Assembly (NCBI GenBank): GCA_902793335.1
Contig: CADBCZ010000002.1
Location: forward strand, 1 to 64,000
Length of the DNA: 64,000 nucleotides
From: an uncultured Lachnospiraceae bacterium
Lineage (GTDB): Bacteria; Bacillota; Clostridia; Lachnospirales; Lachnospiraceae
Direction of reading: 5' to 3'
The translations under genes were made by a program, and so were the position numbers. Positions 26,247-35,050 of this stretch are shown one piece after another; the stretch's first letter is position 1, and each line of letters opens with the position of its first letter. The notes under the pieces are model-generated. The model ran no database searches, was not told the DNA's origin, and worked only from the letters and a program-made list of their open reading frames with translations.

Positions 26247-27650
26247 ATGACAGGTTCTGATGTAAAAGAAACGAAGATTAAAAAGAAGTCAAACATGATT
26301 GACTTTACAAAGGGCAGTGCCGTCAAGACAATAATGATGTTTTACTGGCCCTTGTTACTTACCAATATGCTTCAACAATTATATAACTTTGCTGATACTC
26401 TTATAGTTGGAAAAGGACTTGGAGATCATGCTCTTGCCGCAGTCGGAAACATGGGTTCATTATTCTTTCTGATAGTAGGATTTTCAATGGGAATTTCAAA
26501 TGGTTTTGGAATTATTATAGCCCAGAGATTTGGTGCAAAGAAGTATGAAGATCTAAAGCGAAATATTGCTGGAACTATTGAACTGGCATTATTAATCGCG
26601 TGTATTTTAACTGCGGTCAGTGTTGTATTTCTGCCTGATGCCTTGCGATTATTGAGAACAGATGAGATTATCATGAAGGATAGTCTCAAATATGGATATA
26701 TAGTTTTTGGCGGGCTGATTTGTTCAATTACATATAATGTCAGTGCGTGTATTTTAAGGTCTTTGGGAGACAGCAGGACACCTCTTAAGGCGATAATCAT
26801 TTCGTCGGTTATTAACCTTATGCTGGATTCCTTACTGATATTTGTGTTACATACTGGTGTTGAAGGAGCTGCTATTGCGACAGTGTTTTCACAGATAGTG
26901 TCTGCTATAGTGTGTATCAGTAAGCTTGTGACTATCGATTACATAAAGCTTGAGAGGAAGCATTTTATCAATGAGAAGAGTGTATATTTAACTCTTATGA
27001 AGAACGGTGTTCCGATGGCGTTTATGAACTCTATAACAGCTGTCGGATGCATGGTTGTACAGTATTTTGTAAATGGATTTGGTGTGGATTATACATCTGC
27101 TTATTCCGCTTGCAGTAAATATATCAATCTGTTTATGAATCCGGCTGGTACGGCGGGAAATGCGATGAGTGCATATACAAGTCAGAATTATGGTGCGGGA
27201 AAATATGACAGAATCAACAAAGGACTTAAGGTATGTCTTACTATTGCAATAGCTTCATATGTGGTATTAGGTTCAATAATGTTCTTTTTACCTACACAGC
27301 TTGCACAGATATTGCTTGAAGGTGAAAAGCCTATAAGTCTTGCAGGACAATATCTCCCTGTATGTGGATTGATGCTTGTAAATGTTGATTGCCTGTTTGT
27401 TTTCAGAAGCGGGGTGCAGGGCATGGGCAAACCTTTGATGCCTATGCTGTCCGGAATTTTGGAAATGATCATGAGAGTTTTGGTAATTGCATTATTTATG
27501 AACCGCATGGGCTTTAGGGCCGCAGCATATGCTGAGGCCGGTGCCTGGATTGGTGCATTATTGATAAATATGATTGCATTTTATAAGATATTGTTGCCTG
27601 AGCTTAAATGTGAGGCTAAGAGAAAATGTAAATTGCAACCGCTTAGATGA
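26247..27650 (+). CDS. MATE family efflux transporter
   Basis: 467 residues with 12 membrane segments in two six-helix halves, the standard MatE arrangement. MMFYWPLLLTNMLQQLYNFADTLIVGKGLGDHALAAVG is the usual first helix pair and MKNGVPMAFMNSITAVG begins the second half. MATE proteins export drugs or metabolites in exchange for Na+ or H+; the close relatives in Clostridia are mostly uncharacterised. RBS GGAAGGTGAG lies before the ATG. The divergent AraC gene next door is a candidate regulator. An AT-rich 227-base region between them holds no clear operator. Confidence 0.9.
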   Translation: MTGSDVKETKIKKKSNMIDFTKGSAVKTIMMFYWPLLLTNMLQQLYNFADTLIVGKGLGDHALAAVGNMGSLFFLIVGFSMGISNGFGIIIAQRFGAKKYEDLKRNIAGTIELALLIACILTAVSVVFLPDALRLLRTDEIIMKDSLKYGYIVFGGLICSITYNVSACILRSLGDSRTPLKAIIISSVINLMLDSLLIFVLHTGVEGAAIATVFSQIVSAIVCISKLVTIDYIKLERKHFINEKSVYLTLMKNGVPMAFMNSITAVGCMVVQYFVNGFGVDYTSAYSACSKYINLFMNPAGTAGNAMSAYTSQNYGAGKYDRINKGLKVCLTIAIASYVVLGSIMFFLPTQLAQILLEGEKPISLAGQYLPVCGLMLVNVDCLFVFRSGVQGMGKPLMPMLSGILEMIMRVLVIALFMNRMGFRAAAYAEAGAWIGALLINMIAFYKILLPELKCEAKRKCKLQPLR

Positions 27651-27694
27651 TGAAGGTAATTTGACTGTCGATTTTTTTGTTGAATAATTTGCTC

Positions 27695-27723
27695 TTGCGA
27701 ATTTTAACCGTGAGTGGTAGAAT
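27695..27723 (+). promoter_or_regulatory. Possible ilvE promoter
   Basis: -35 TTGCGA (27695-27700), 17-base spacer, -10 TAGAAT (27718-27723). The ~140-base leader contains AAACGGGTAA...TTACCGTTT (27745-27774), a stem with one bulge; no T-box or leader peptide is recognised. Confidence 0.5.
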
Positions 27724-27865
27724 TTATTTCATGTTAATTGCGATAAACGGGTAACTTCATAGATTACCGTTTGTTACAATGATTATGATTATTTATACAT
27801 TTAGGCACAACAACAAATGCATAATACATATGTTGCGAAACAGCCGGGGAAAGGAAGTTTTTGAA

Positions 27866-28891
27866 ATGAGTAAGAATATCGATTGGTCAAATCTTGGTTT
27901 TGGCTATGTGCAAACAGACAAGAGATTTGTAGCTAATTACAAGAATGGTGCATGGGATGAAGGCGCTTTGATTGATGATCCTATGATTACAATGAGCGAG
28001 TGCGCCTGTGTACTTCAGTATGCACAGACAGTATTTGAAGGACTTAAGGCATATACAACAGAGGATGGACATGTTGTCTGCTTCCGCCCTGACTTAAATG
28101 CGGCAAGACTTGTTGATTCTTGTAAGAGACTTGAAATGCCGACATTTCCTGAAGACAAATTTGTAGAGGCGGTTGTTAAGACTGTTGAGGCAAATATTGA
28201 TTATGTTCCACCTTACGGCTCAGGAGCAACATTATATTTAAGACCATATATGTTCGGTATTAATCCGGTAATCGGAGTTAAGCCTGCAGAAGAGTATCAG
28301 TTCAGAATTTTCTGTACACCTGTTGGCCCATACTTTAAGGGTGGTGCTAAGCCAATTACAATCAGAGTATCTGATGTTGACAGAGCAGCCCCACACGGTA
28401 CAGGTGATATCAAGGCCGGTCTTAATTATGCAATGAGTTTACATGCAATCGTTGATGCTCATAATCAGGGATATGATGAGAATATGTATCTCGATGCAGC
28501 AACACGTACTAAGGTTGAAGAGACAGGTGGAGCTAACTTCATCTTCATTAGCGCTGATGGCAAGAAACTTATAACACCTAAGTCAAACAGTATTCTTCCT
28601 TCAATCACACGTCGTTCACTTATGGTTGTTGCCGAGAAGTATCTTGGACTTACAGTAGAGCACAGAGAAGTATTCTTTGATGAGTTGAAGGATTTCTCAG
28701 AGTGTGGTCTTTGCGGAACAGCAGCAGTTATCTCTCCGGTTGGAAAGGTTGTTGACCATGGTAAAGAGATTTGCTTCCCGGCAGGTATGGAGGAGATGGG
28801 ACCTGTTACCAAGAAGCTTTATGATACACTTACAGGTATTCAGATGGGTCGTATCGAGGCACCTGAAGGATGGATTAAAACTATCAAATAA
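27866..28891 (+). CDS. ilvE: Branched-chain amino acid aminotransferase
   Basis: 341 residues, class IV PLP enzyme, the longer class-II BCAT form. It performs the last step of Leu, Ile and Val synthesis, or the first of their breakdown, using glutamate/2-oxoglutarate. Signatures: the N-terminal IDWSNLGFGYVQTDKRFVA, FEGLKAY, the PLP lysine in GTGDIKAGLNYAMS, ATRTKVEETGGANFIFI and ITRRSLM, and CGTAAVISPVGKV near the end. The chosen ATG has AAAGGAAG nine bases upstream; a TTG at 27779 would add 29 unconserved residues. It is a single gene closed by a strong terminator. Confidence 0.95.
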   Translation: MSKNIDWSNLGFGYVQTDKRFVANYKNGAWDEGALIDDPMITMSECACVLQYAQTVFEGLKAYTTEDGHVVCFRPDLNAARLVDSCKRLEMPTFPEDKFVEAVVKTVEANIDYVPPYGSGATLYLRPYMFGINPVIGVKPAEEYQFRIFCTPVGPYFKGGAKPITIRVSDVDRAAPHGTGDIKAGLNYAMSLHAIVDAHNQGYDENMYLDAATRTKVEETGGANFIFISADGKKLITPKSNSILPSITRRSLMVVAEKYLGLTVEHREVFFDELKDFSECGLCGTAAVISPVGKVVDHGKEICFPAGMEEMGPVTKKLYDTLTGIQMGRIEAPEGWIKTIK

Positions 28892-28928
28892 TTGATAAGT
28901 CATAACTTAATTTTATAGTGGAATTATT

Positions 28929-28966
28929 AATCTGTGTCTGTGTATTGCAGACACAGATTTTCTTTT
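28929..28966 (+). terminator. Terminator after ilvE
   Basis: AATCTGTGTCTG (28929-28940) and CAGACACAGATT (28948-28959) form a perfect 12-bp stem followed by TTCTTTTT. Confidence 0.9.
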
Positions 28967-29111
28967 TCACATATTGCAGTTATTGTTTACAATACATGGA
29001 TGTGACTGGTTTTGCACAACACTATTATTTCTTGCAAATTAGGAGATAATGAATTAAAATGAAGAAGGAAACATTTATTGTCACAAGATGGATAAGGGTG
29101 GGGTGATTGTT

Positions 29112-30095
29112 ATGGGAGAATTCAAAGAAAAAATGGCAGTTGGCAACAATAATCTCGAAGAAAATATCTTGAAACTGAAAGACTATATTAACAATGCCGA
29201 TGCGATTGTTATAGGAGCTGGAATAGGTCTTTCTTTTTCGTCTGGATTTGTATATTCCGGAGAGAGATTTGAACGGTATTTTGGTGATTTCTCAGATAAA
29301 TATGGGTTTAATGATATGTACTCCGGTGGCTTTTATCCATATAAGACTACGGAAGAGAAATGGGCTTTTTGGAGCAGATACATATATGTTAACAGATATA
29401 TGAAACCTTCAAAAGCTGTTTATGACATGATTTATAATTTGGTTGACGGACGGAGCGAAGGTGACGTGGCCAGTCAGCCGAAGAAGGATTATTTCATTCT
29501 CACAACTAATGTGGATCATCAATTCAGAAAAGCCGGGTTTGCCAAGAGAAGAATATTTCACTCCCAGGGAGATTTTGGAATGTGGCAGTGCAGCGAACCG
29601 TGTCATAAGAGAACCTATGACAATAAAGAGAGGGTTGTGAAAATGTTACTGGCACAGGGGTTTTCAATTGGTAATGATGGGAAATTGCTTGCACCGGAAA
29701 ATGAAGATGGAAAGACGGATTTTACTAAGTTATTCATGGAAGTTCCATCGGAACTTGTTCCGTATTGTCCTGTGTGCGGAGAGCCTATGTCTATGAATAT
29801 GAGGTCTGATAATACCTTTGTTGAGGATGAAAACTACGGTGAAGCAGCAGAGAATTATGAGGAGTTTCTTGACAGTTATAAGGATAAGAAGGTGTTGTTT
29901 TTAGAACTTGGTGTCGGAAGTAAAACTCCTGCTATCATTAAATATCCCTTCTGGAATATGACACAGGAAAATGAGAATGCAATGTATGCTTGTATCAATT
30001 ATGGTGAGGCTTATTGTCCGAAGGATATAGCGGACAGATCTGTCTGTATCGATGCAGACATAGTGAATGTACTGAATTTACTCAGTGAGGTTTAG
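29112..30095 (+). CDS. Sir2-family protein, class M-like (His replaced by Gln)
   Basis: A 327-residue cytoplasmic protein with a sirtuin Rossmann core: GAGIGLSFSSGF (NAD phosphates), ERFERYFGDF and MYSGGFYP, and TTNVDHQF matching the T-Q-N-x-D segment. The canonical catalytic His-Gly is read as SQGDFG, that is, Gln-Gly, followed by a structural zinc module (QCSEPC ... YCPVCGEPM). This substitution is the mark of class M sirtuins (SirTM), which in staphylococci and streptococci act as ADP-ribosyl transferases on lipoylated GcvH-like proteins, together with macrodomain and lipoate-ligase genes. No such partners are nearby; neighbours are ilvE and hydG. ATG 29112 has GGGTGGGG upstream; ATG 29088 is in frame but lacks an RBS. 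Confidence 0.75.
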   Translation: MGEFKEKMAVGNNNLEENILKLKDYINNADAIVIGAGIGLSFSSGFVYSGERFERYFGDFSDKYGFNDMYSGGFYPYKTTEEKWAFWSRYIYVNRYMKPSKAVYDMIYNLVDGRSEGDVASQPKKDYFILTTNVDHQFRKAGFAKRRIFHSQGDFGMWQCSEPCHKRTYDNKERVVKMLLAQGFSIGNDGKLLAPENEDGKTDFTKLFMEVPSELVPYCPVCGEPMSMNMRSDNTFVEDENYGEAAENYEEFLDSYKDKKVLFLELGVGSKTPAIIKYPFWNMTQENENAMYACINYGEAYCPKDIADRSVCIDADIVNVLNLLSEV

Positions 30096-30137
30096 ATAAT
30101 AACTAATTAAAATATAAACAGATAGGAGAATGTACAA

Positions 30138-31589
30138 ATGTATGACGTCAAATCACTTAAGGCAGAAGAATTTATTGATCATGAAGAGATATTAGAGACG
30201 TTAGAATATGCAGATAAGAATAAGAATAATATAGAGCTGATTGAAGAGCTTCTCAAAAAGGCAGAACCTAAGAAAACTGCAAGAGGTGTTGAGTGTTCAG
30301 GACTTACACATCGCGAAGCAAGTGTATTGTTAGCCTGTGAAGACCCGGTGATCATAGAGAAGATATATGCGCTTGCAAGAAAGATAAAGGAAGCTTTCTA
30401 TGGTGACAGAATTGTTATGTTTGCACCTTTATATCTTTCTAATTATTGTGTGAATCAATGTGTATATTGTCCTTATCATTTAAAGAACAAAGAGATACCG
30501 AGGAAGAAACTGACCCGGGAAGAGATAAAGCAAGAGGTTATTGCTCTTCAGGATATGGGACACAAACGTCTTGCGATTGAATGTGGAGAGGATCCTGTTA
30601 ATAATCCGATTGATTATGTGCTTGACTCTGTAAAGACTATATACTCTATTAAGCACAAGAATGGTGCAATAAGACGTGTCAATGTTAATATCGCCGCTAC
30701 TACTGTCGAGAATTACAGAAAGTTAAAGGAAGCGGAGATTGGCACATATATTCTGTTTCAGGAGACTTATCATAAAGAAAGCTATGAAAAGCTTCATCCG
30801 GCAGGACCTAAGCATGATTATGCATATCACACTGAGGCGATGGATCGTGCAATGGATGGAGGCATAGATGATGTTGGATTGGGAGTTTTGTTTGGACTTG
30901 AGATGTACAGATATGAGTTTGCCGGAATACTGATGCATGCCGAACATCTTGAGGCAGTGCATGGAGTCGGTCCGCATACGATAAGTGTACCGAGAGTCAA
31001 GCGTGCTGCAGATATTGATCCGGGTGTATTTGATAACGGAATAGATGACGATACGTTTGCAAAGATAATTGCGTGTATCCGAATTGCGGTGCCGTATACG
31101 GGAATGATTATTTCAACCAGAGAAAATGAAACCTGTCGTGAGAAAGTTTTGGGTCTGGGCGTTTCGCAGATATCGGGAGGTTCAAGAACGTCGGTTGGAG
31201 GATATGCAGGATATACACCTGATGAGAGACCTCATGATACTGAACAGTTTGACGTATCAGATCAGAGATCTTTGGACGAGGTTGTATACTGGCTTATGAA
31301 GTCCGGATATATTCCGTCTTTTTGTACGGCTTGTTATCGCGAAGGAAGAACCGGAGACAGATTTATGTCGCTTTGTAAAATTGGACAGATTCAAAACTGT
31401 TGTCATCCGAATGCATTGATGACATTGCAGGAATATCTGTCAGATTATGCAAGTCCTGAGACCAAGAGACTGGGTGAGAAATTGATAGAAAAAGAGATAA
31501 TGAATGTTCCTAATGAGAAGACCAGACAGATTGCTCTCGACAATCTTAAGCAGATAAGAGATGGAAATAAGAGGGACTTCAGATTTTAA
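30138..31589 (+). CDS. hydG: [FeFe]-hydrogenase H-cluster maturase HydG (radical SAM, tyrosine lyase)
   Basis: 483 residues. HydG cleaves tyrosine to p-cresol, CO and cyanide and loads them onto iron for the hydrogenase H-cluster. The radical-SAM cluster motif is C104-x3-C108-x2-C111 (YCVNQCVYCPYH); the N-terminal ECSGLTHREASVLL and FQETYHKESYEKLHP with YAYHTEAMDRAMDGGIDDVGLGVLFGL are family blocks. The C-terminal CTACYREGRTGDRFM supplies cysteines of the second Fe-S site (CxxC plus a distal Cys). The relatives ThiH and CofH lack this arrangement. hydE, hydF and hydrogenase genes are not in this window. RBS TAGGAG precedes the ATG; 43 bases after the sirtuin gene, so cotranscription is possible. 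Confidence 0.93.
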   Translation: MYDVKSLKAEEFIDHEEILETLEYADKNKNNIELIEELLKKAEPKKTARGVECSGLTHREASVLLACEDPVIIEKIYALARKIKEAFYGDRIVMFAPLYLSNYCVNQCVYCPYHLKNKEIPRKKLTREEIKQEVIALQDMGHKRLAIECGEDPVNNPIDYVLDSVKTIYSIKHKNGAIRRVNVNIAATTVENYRKLKEAEIGTYILFQETYHKESYEKLHPAGPKHDYAYHTEAMDRAMDGGIDDVGLGVLFGLEMYRYEFAGILMHAEHLEAVHGVGPHTISVPRVKRAADIDPGVFDNGIDDDTFAKIIACIRIAVPYTGMIISTRENETCREKVLGLGVSQISGGSRTSVGGYAGYTPDERPHDTEQFDVSDQRSLDEVVYWLMKSGYIPSFCTACYREGRTGDRFMSLCKIGQIQNCCHPNALMTLQEYLSDYASPETKRLGEKLIEKEIMNVPNEKTRQIALDNLKQIRDGNKRDFRF

Positions 31590-31605
31590 GAGGTAATAAA
31601 TGATA

Positions 31606-31648
31606 AAACTTTCCGTGCGTAGTTTGATATGTACGGAGAGTTTTTTAT
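31606..31648 (+). terminator. Terminator after hydG
   Basis: AAACTTTCCGTGC (31606-31618) pairs imperfectly with GTACGGAGAGTTT (31631-31643), then TTTTATT. Confidence 0.75.
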
Positions 31649-31772
31649 TATATAAAAACGCTACACAGGATGAGCACCTTGTAGAGTAGAAGTCGATTCA
31701 TCTGAAATGCTGAAAATAAGGTTGATGGTAAATACACATATTTGTACAATACTTCAAAAAAGAAATATAAAA

Positions 31773-31844
31773 TTGAACTTATAAATTCCATTTTGAACTT
31801 TTTTGGGATATGATATTGAACTTTTTGAGGCGTAGGTGTATAAT
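31773..31844 (+). promoter_or_regulatory. Promoter with three TTGAACTT repeats before the XRE-aminotransferase gene
   Basis: TTGAACTT occurs at 31773, 31793 and 31816, that is, 20 and 23 bases apart. The last copy supplies the -35 (TTGAAC, 31816-31821), 17 bases before -10 TATAAT (31839-31844). A fourth, partial copy (TTGAACAT) lies at 31867. Repeats on one face of the DNA that include the -35 are a typical arrangement for an autoregulator such as the XRE domain encoded here. Confidence 0.6.
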
Positions 31845-31926
31845 CTCGGATATAAGTGTTAAATAATTGAACATGTATAATTGTTCAGACAGATGAATAC
31901 AGATTATATCAGAAAGGCATGTGTGT

Positions 31927-33507
31927 ATGGAGAATACGATATTTTCAACGAGATTAAAGATGTTAATGAAAGAAAAGAATATCAAACAAATTGAACTTGT
32001 GCATATGGCTGAAGAAAAAGGGATTAAACTTGGGAAAAGTCATATAAGTCAGTATGTATCGGGAAAGACGGTGCCAAGAAAAGAGATTCTTGCATTTCTT
32101 GCGGATGCTTTGGATTCTGCTCCTGAATGGCTGATTGGAAAAGACGAATCTGCTCAGGAAAAGCTGTCTGATTTAGAAAGTTCAAATTTGGCAAGTGAGA
32201 AAATGAGAGAAATAGATGTAAAAAGTTCAATTACAGATATGGCAAATAAGAATATTTCAATTTCGAATGAGAAAGGAAAAGGTGATAGTATGAGAAGTTT
32301 CAAAAAGTCTACAAAGCTTGATAATGTTTTATATGATGTCAGAGGACCGGTTGTTGAAGAGGCGGCAAGAATGGAGAATGAGGGAATGCAGGTTCTGAAA
32401 TTGAACATCGGTAATCCGGCACCATTTGGATTCCGTACTCCGGACGAAGTCATTTACGATATGAGAAGGCAGCTTACCGATTGCGAGGGTTATTCGGATT
32501 CAAGAGGTTTATTCTCGGCAAGAAAAGCGATAATGCAGTATGCACAGATCAAGAATATTCCTAATGTTACAATGGATGACATATATACCGGTAATGGTGT
32601 AAGTGAACTTATCAATCTTTCAATGTCGGCACTTCTTGATGACGGAGATGAGGTTCTTGTGCCTTCTCCTGATTATCCGCTTTGGACTGCGTGTGTTACA
32701 CTTGCAGGAGGAAAAGCGGTTCACTATATATGTGACGAACAGTCTGAATGGAATCCTGACATTGAGGATATGAGAAAAAAAGTTTCGCCAAGAACCAAGG
32801 CGATAGTAATTATCAATCCTAATAATCCTACAGGTGCATTATATCCTAAGGAGATATTATCGCAGATAGTTCAAATTGCGAGAGAAAATCAGTTGATGAT
32901 ATTCTCTGATGAGATATATGACAGATTAGTTATGGATGATGAGGAGCATGTATCGATTGCATCACTGGCTCCTGATCTTTTCTGTGTAACATATAGCGGT
33001 CTTTCAAAATCTCATATGATTGCTGGTTTTAGAATTGGATGGATGATACTTAGCGGTAATAAGAATGTTGCAAGAGATTACATAGAAGGTATCAACATGC
33101 TTTCTAATATGAGACTTTGTTCTAATGTTCCTGCTCAGTCAATCGTTCAGACTGCACTTTGGGGTTATCAGAGTGTTAAAGACTATATTGTTCCGGGTGG
33201 AAGAATATATGAACAGCGAGAATATGTGTACAAGGCATTAAATGATATACCGGGAATATCAGCAGTGAAACCGAAGGCTGCATTTTATATATTCCCGAAG
33301 ATTGATGTTAAGAAGTTCAATATTACAGATGATGAGAAATTCGCACTTGATCTTTTAAGAGATAAGAAGCTTCTGCTGATCAACGGAAAGGGCTTTAACT
33401 GGGGAGAGCCGGATCATTTCCGCGTTGTATATCTTCCGAGAATTGAAGTGCTCGAGGATGCGATGCAGAAACTAGGAGACTTCTTATCGTACTACAAGCA
33501 GGTGTGA
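31927..33507 (+). CDS. XRE helix-turn-helix fused to class I/II PLP aminotransferase (alanine-transaminase-like)
   Basis: 526 residues in two parts. Residues ~1-75 are a Cro/CI-type HTH (TRLKMLMKEKNIKQIELVHMAEEKG, KSHISQYVSGKTVPRKEILAFLADAL), followed by a ~50-residue charged linker. Residues ~122-526 are a complete fold-type-I aminotransferase: GNPAPFGFRTPDEV, GVSELINLSMSALLDDGDEVLVPSPDYPLWTACV, INPNNPTGALY, SDEIYDRLVMD, the PLP lysine in GLSKSHMIAGFRIGWM and FRVVYLP near the end. The catalytic part is close to AlaA/AlaT-type alanine/glutamate transaminases. Unlike the common MocR regulators (GntR + aminotransferase), this DNA-binding half is XRE. It may be a bifunctional enzyme-repressor acting on its own TTGAACTT repeats. 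ATG 31927 with AAAGG is chosen. Confidence 0.88.
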   Translation: MENTIFSTRLKMLMKEKNIKQIELVHMAEEKGIKLGKSHISQYVSGKTVPRKEILAFLADALDSAPEWLIGKDESAQEKLSDLESSNLASEKMREIDVKSSITDMANKNISISNEKGKGDSMRSFKKSTKLDNVLYDVRGPVVEEAARMENEGMQVLKLNIGNPAPFGFRTPDEVIYDMRRQLTDCEGYSDSRGLFSARKAIMQYAQIKNIPNVTMDDIYTGNGVSELINLSMSALLDDGDEVLVPSPDYPLWTACVTLAGGKAVHYICDEQSEWNPDIEDMRKKVSPRTKAIVIINPNNPTGALYPKEILSQIVQIARENQLMIFSDEIYDRLVMDDEEHVSIASLAPDLFCVTYSGLSKSHMIAGFRIGWMILSGNKNVARDYIEGINMLSNMRLCSNVPAQSIVQTALWGYQSVKDYIVPGGRIYEQREYVYKALNDIPGISAVKPKAAFYIFPKIDVKKFNITDDEKFALDLLRDKKLLLINGKGFNWGEPDHFRVVYLPRIEVLEDAMQKLGDFLSYYKQV

Positions 33508-33522
33508 TGCATAGTTATAATA

Positions 33523-33562
33523 GGGAAACCAGAAGATATGATTCTTTTGGTTTTCTTTTTTT
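33523..33562 (+). terminator. Terminator after the XRE-aminotransferase gene
   Basis: GGGAAACCAGAAGA (33523-33536) pairs with TTCTTTTGGTTTTC (33542-33555), one mismatch and wobble pairs, followed by TTTTTTT. Confidence 0.75.
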
Positions 33563-33629
33563 GAAGTAAGAACATTGAGAGGGTAATAGGATATTTTTGT
33601 AATTAATTAATATATGATATAAAAAACGC

Positions 33630-33658
33630 TTGACACATAAATATAGCGATGATATAAT
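33630..33658 (+). promoter_or_regulatory. Promoter of the trp operon
   Basis: -35 TTGACA (33630-33635), 17-base spacer, -10 TATAAT (33653-33658): a perfect consensus, starting transcription just before the T-box leader. Confidence 0.85.
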
Positions 33659-33669
33659 TCTACCATCTG

Positions 33670-33946
33670 AATAGCGATAAACCGTTGAAGCGGAGATAAC
33701 GGCAATGATGCCTTTACAGAGAGCCTGAGTAGCTGAGAACAGGTGAGAAACAAGTTGTCAAATGGACCGCTGAGGGCACAGTCAAACGGAGAATATCCGG
33801 AGTATTCTGTGACGTTGCAGGCAGACGTTATTTGCCGGGAATATGTTAGTATTCTGCTAAGCGCACGAGTTGTCGTGAATCAAGGTGGCACCGCGGATTT
33901 TGAATTTTCGCCCTTGACAGATAGTGATATCTGTCAAGGGCTTTTC
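33670..33946 (+). promoter_or_regulatory. Tryptophan T-box leader with terminator
   Basis: T-box riboswitch upstream of trpD. The signature AAGGTGGCACCGCGG lies at 33882-33896; the specifier loop reads AATGGACCGC with TGG (Trp) at 33763-33765. The terminator hairpin GCCCTTGACAGATA (33910-33923) / TATCTGTCAAGGGC (33928-33941) is followed by TTTTC and can be replaced by the T-box antiterminator. Uncharged tRNA-Trp binding lets transcription enter trpDCFBA. Confidence 0.95.
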
Positions 33947-34022
33947 TTATTTTATCGAAGCGAAACCGAGGTGCGCATGACAAGTACCTAACCAGAAATT
34001 ATTTTGAGAGGAGTATATTATT

Positions 34023-35039
34023 ATGATCAAAGAAGCTATTGTAAAAATTGTTAACAAAGAGGATTTGAACTATGACGAAGCCTATGCTGTAATGAATGAG
34101 ATTATGAACGGAGAGACAACTCCTACTCAAAATGCAGCTTTCCTTGCGGCACTTTCTACTAAAAGTGCTAAGGCAGAGACAACTGATGAAATTGCAGGAT
34201 GTGCGGCTGCTATGAGAGATCATGCAACTAAGGTAGAGACAGGAATGGATGTTTTTGAAATTGTAGGTACGGGTGGAGACAATGCCGGAAGCTTTAACAT
34301 TTCTACAACTTCAGGACTTGTTGCTGCAGCTGGTGGAATGAAGGTTGCAAAGCATGGTAACAGAGCAGCATCATCACTTTGTGGTACAGCTGATTGCCTT
34401 GAGGCACTTGGAGTTAATATAGATTTGACTCCGGAGAAATGTGTTGAACTATTGAATGAAGTCGGAATGTGCTTCTTTTTTGCACAGAAATATCACACTT
34501 CAATGAAGTATGTAGGAGCAATAAGAAAGGAATTGGGATTTAGAACTGTATTTAATATTTTAGGTCCACTTACCAATCCGGCAAGCCCTTCTATGCAGCT
34601 TTTGGGTGTATATGATGAGTATCTTGTAGAACCGCTTACACGAGTTTTGATCAGTCTCGGTGTTAAGCGTGGAATGGTGGTATATGGACAGGATAAATTA
34701 GATGAAATATCAATGAGCGCGCCGACTACTATCAGCGAAATCAAAGACGGATGGTACAGAACAATGGTTATCAAACCTGAAGACTTTGGATTTGAAAGAT
34801 GTTCAAAAGAGGATTTAAAAGGTGGAACACCACAGGAAAATGCTGAAATAACCAGAAGAATATTAAATGGAGAAAAAGGACATAAGAGAAATGCAGTACT
34901 TCTCAATGCAGGCGCATCCCTTTATATAGGTGGTAAAGCAGACAGCTTTAAGGAAGGAGTTGAGCTTGCAGCAAAGATAATTGATTCAGGTAAAGCAATG
35001 GAAACTCTTAATAAGTTTATTGAGGTAAGTAACCGCTAG
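34023..35039 (+). CDS. trpD: Anthranilate phosphoribosyltransferase
   Basis: 338 residues; joins anthranilate to PRPP, the second step of tryptophan synthesis. Signatures: the [17 protein letters not shown] helix, [53 protein letters not shown] (PRPP and metal-binding loops), [36 protein letters not shown] and [21 protein letters not shown] precedes ATG 34023. First gene after the Trp T-box. No trpE or trpG lies ahead of it. Confidence 0.97.
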   Translation: MIKEAIVKIVNKEDLNYDEAYAVMNEIMNGETTPTQNAAFLAALSTKSAKAETTDEIAGCAAAMRDHATKVETGMDVFEIVGTGGDNAGSFNISTTSGLVAAAGGMKVAKHGNRAASSLCGTADCLEALGVNIDLTPEKCVELLNEVGMCFFFAQKYHTSMKYVGAIRKELGFRTVFNILGPLTNPASPSMQLLGVYDEYLVEPLTRVLISLGVKRGMVVYGQDKLDEISMSAPTTISEIKDGWYRTMVIKPEDFGFERCSKEDLKGGTPQENAEITRRILNGEKGHKRNAVLLNAGASLYIGGKADSFKEGVELAAKIIDSGKAMETLNKFIEVSNR

Positions 35040-35050
35040 GAGGTAGTGAA

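Noticed and set aside
33743-33991. 82-codon open frame upstream of trpD
   Set aside because: It lies entirely within the Trp T-box leader and its terminator; the structured RNA explains the sequence.
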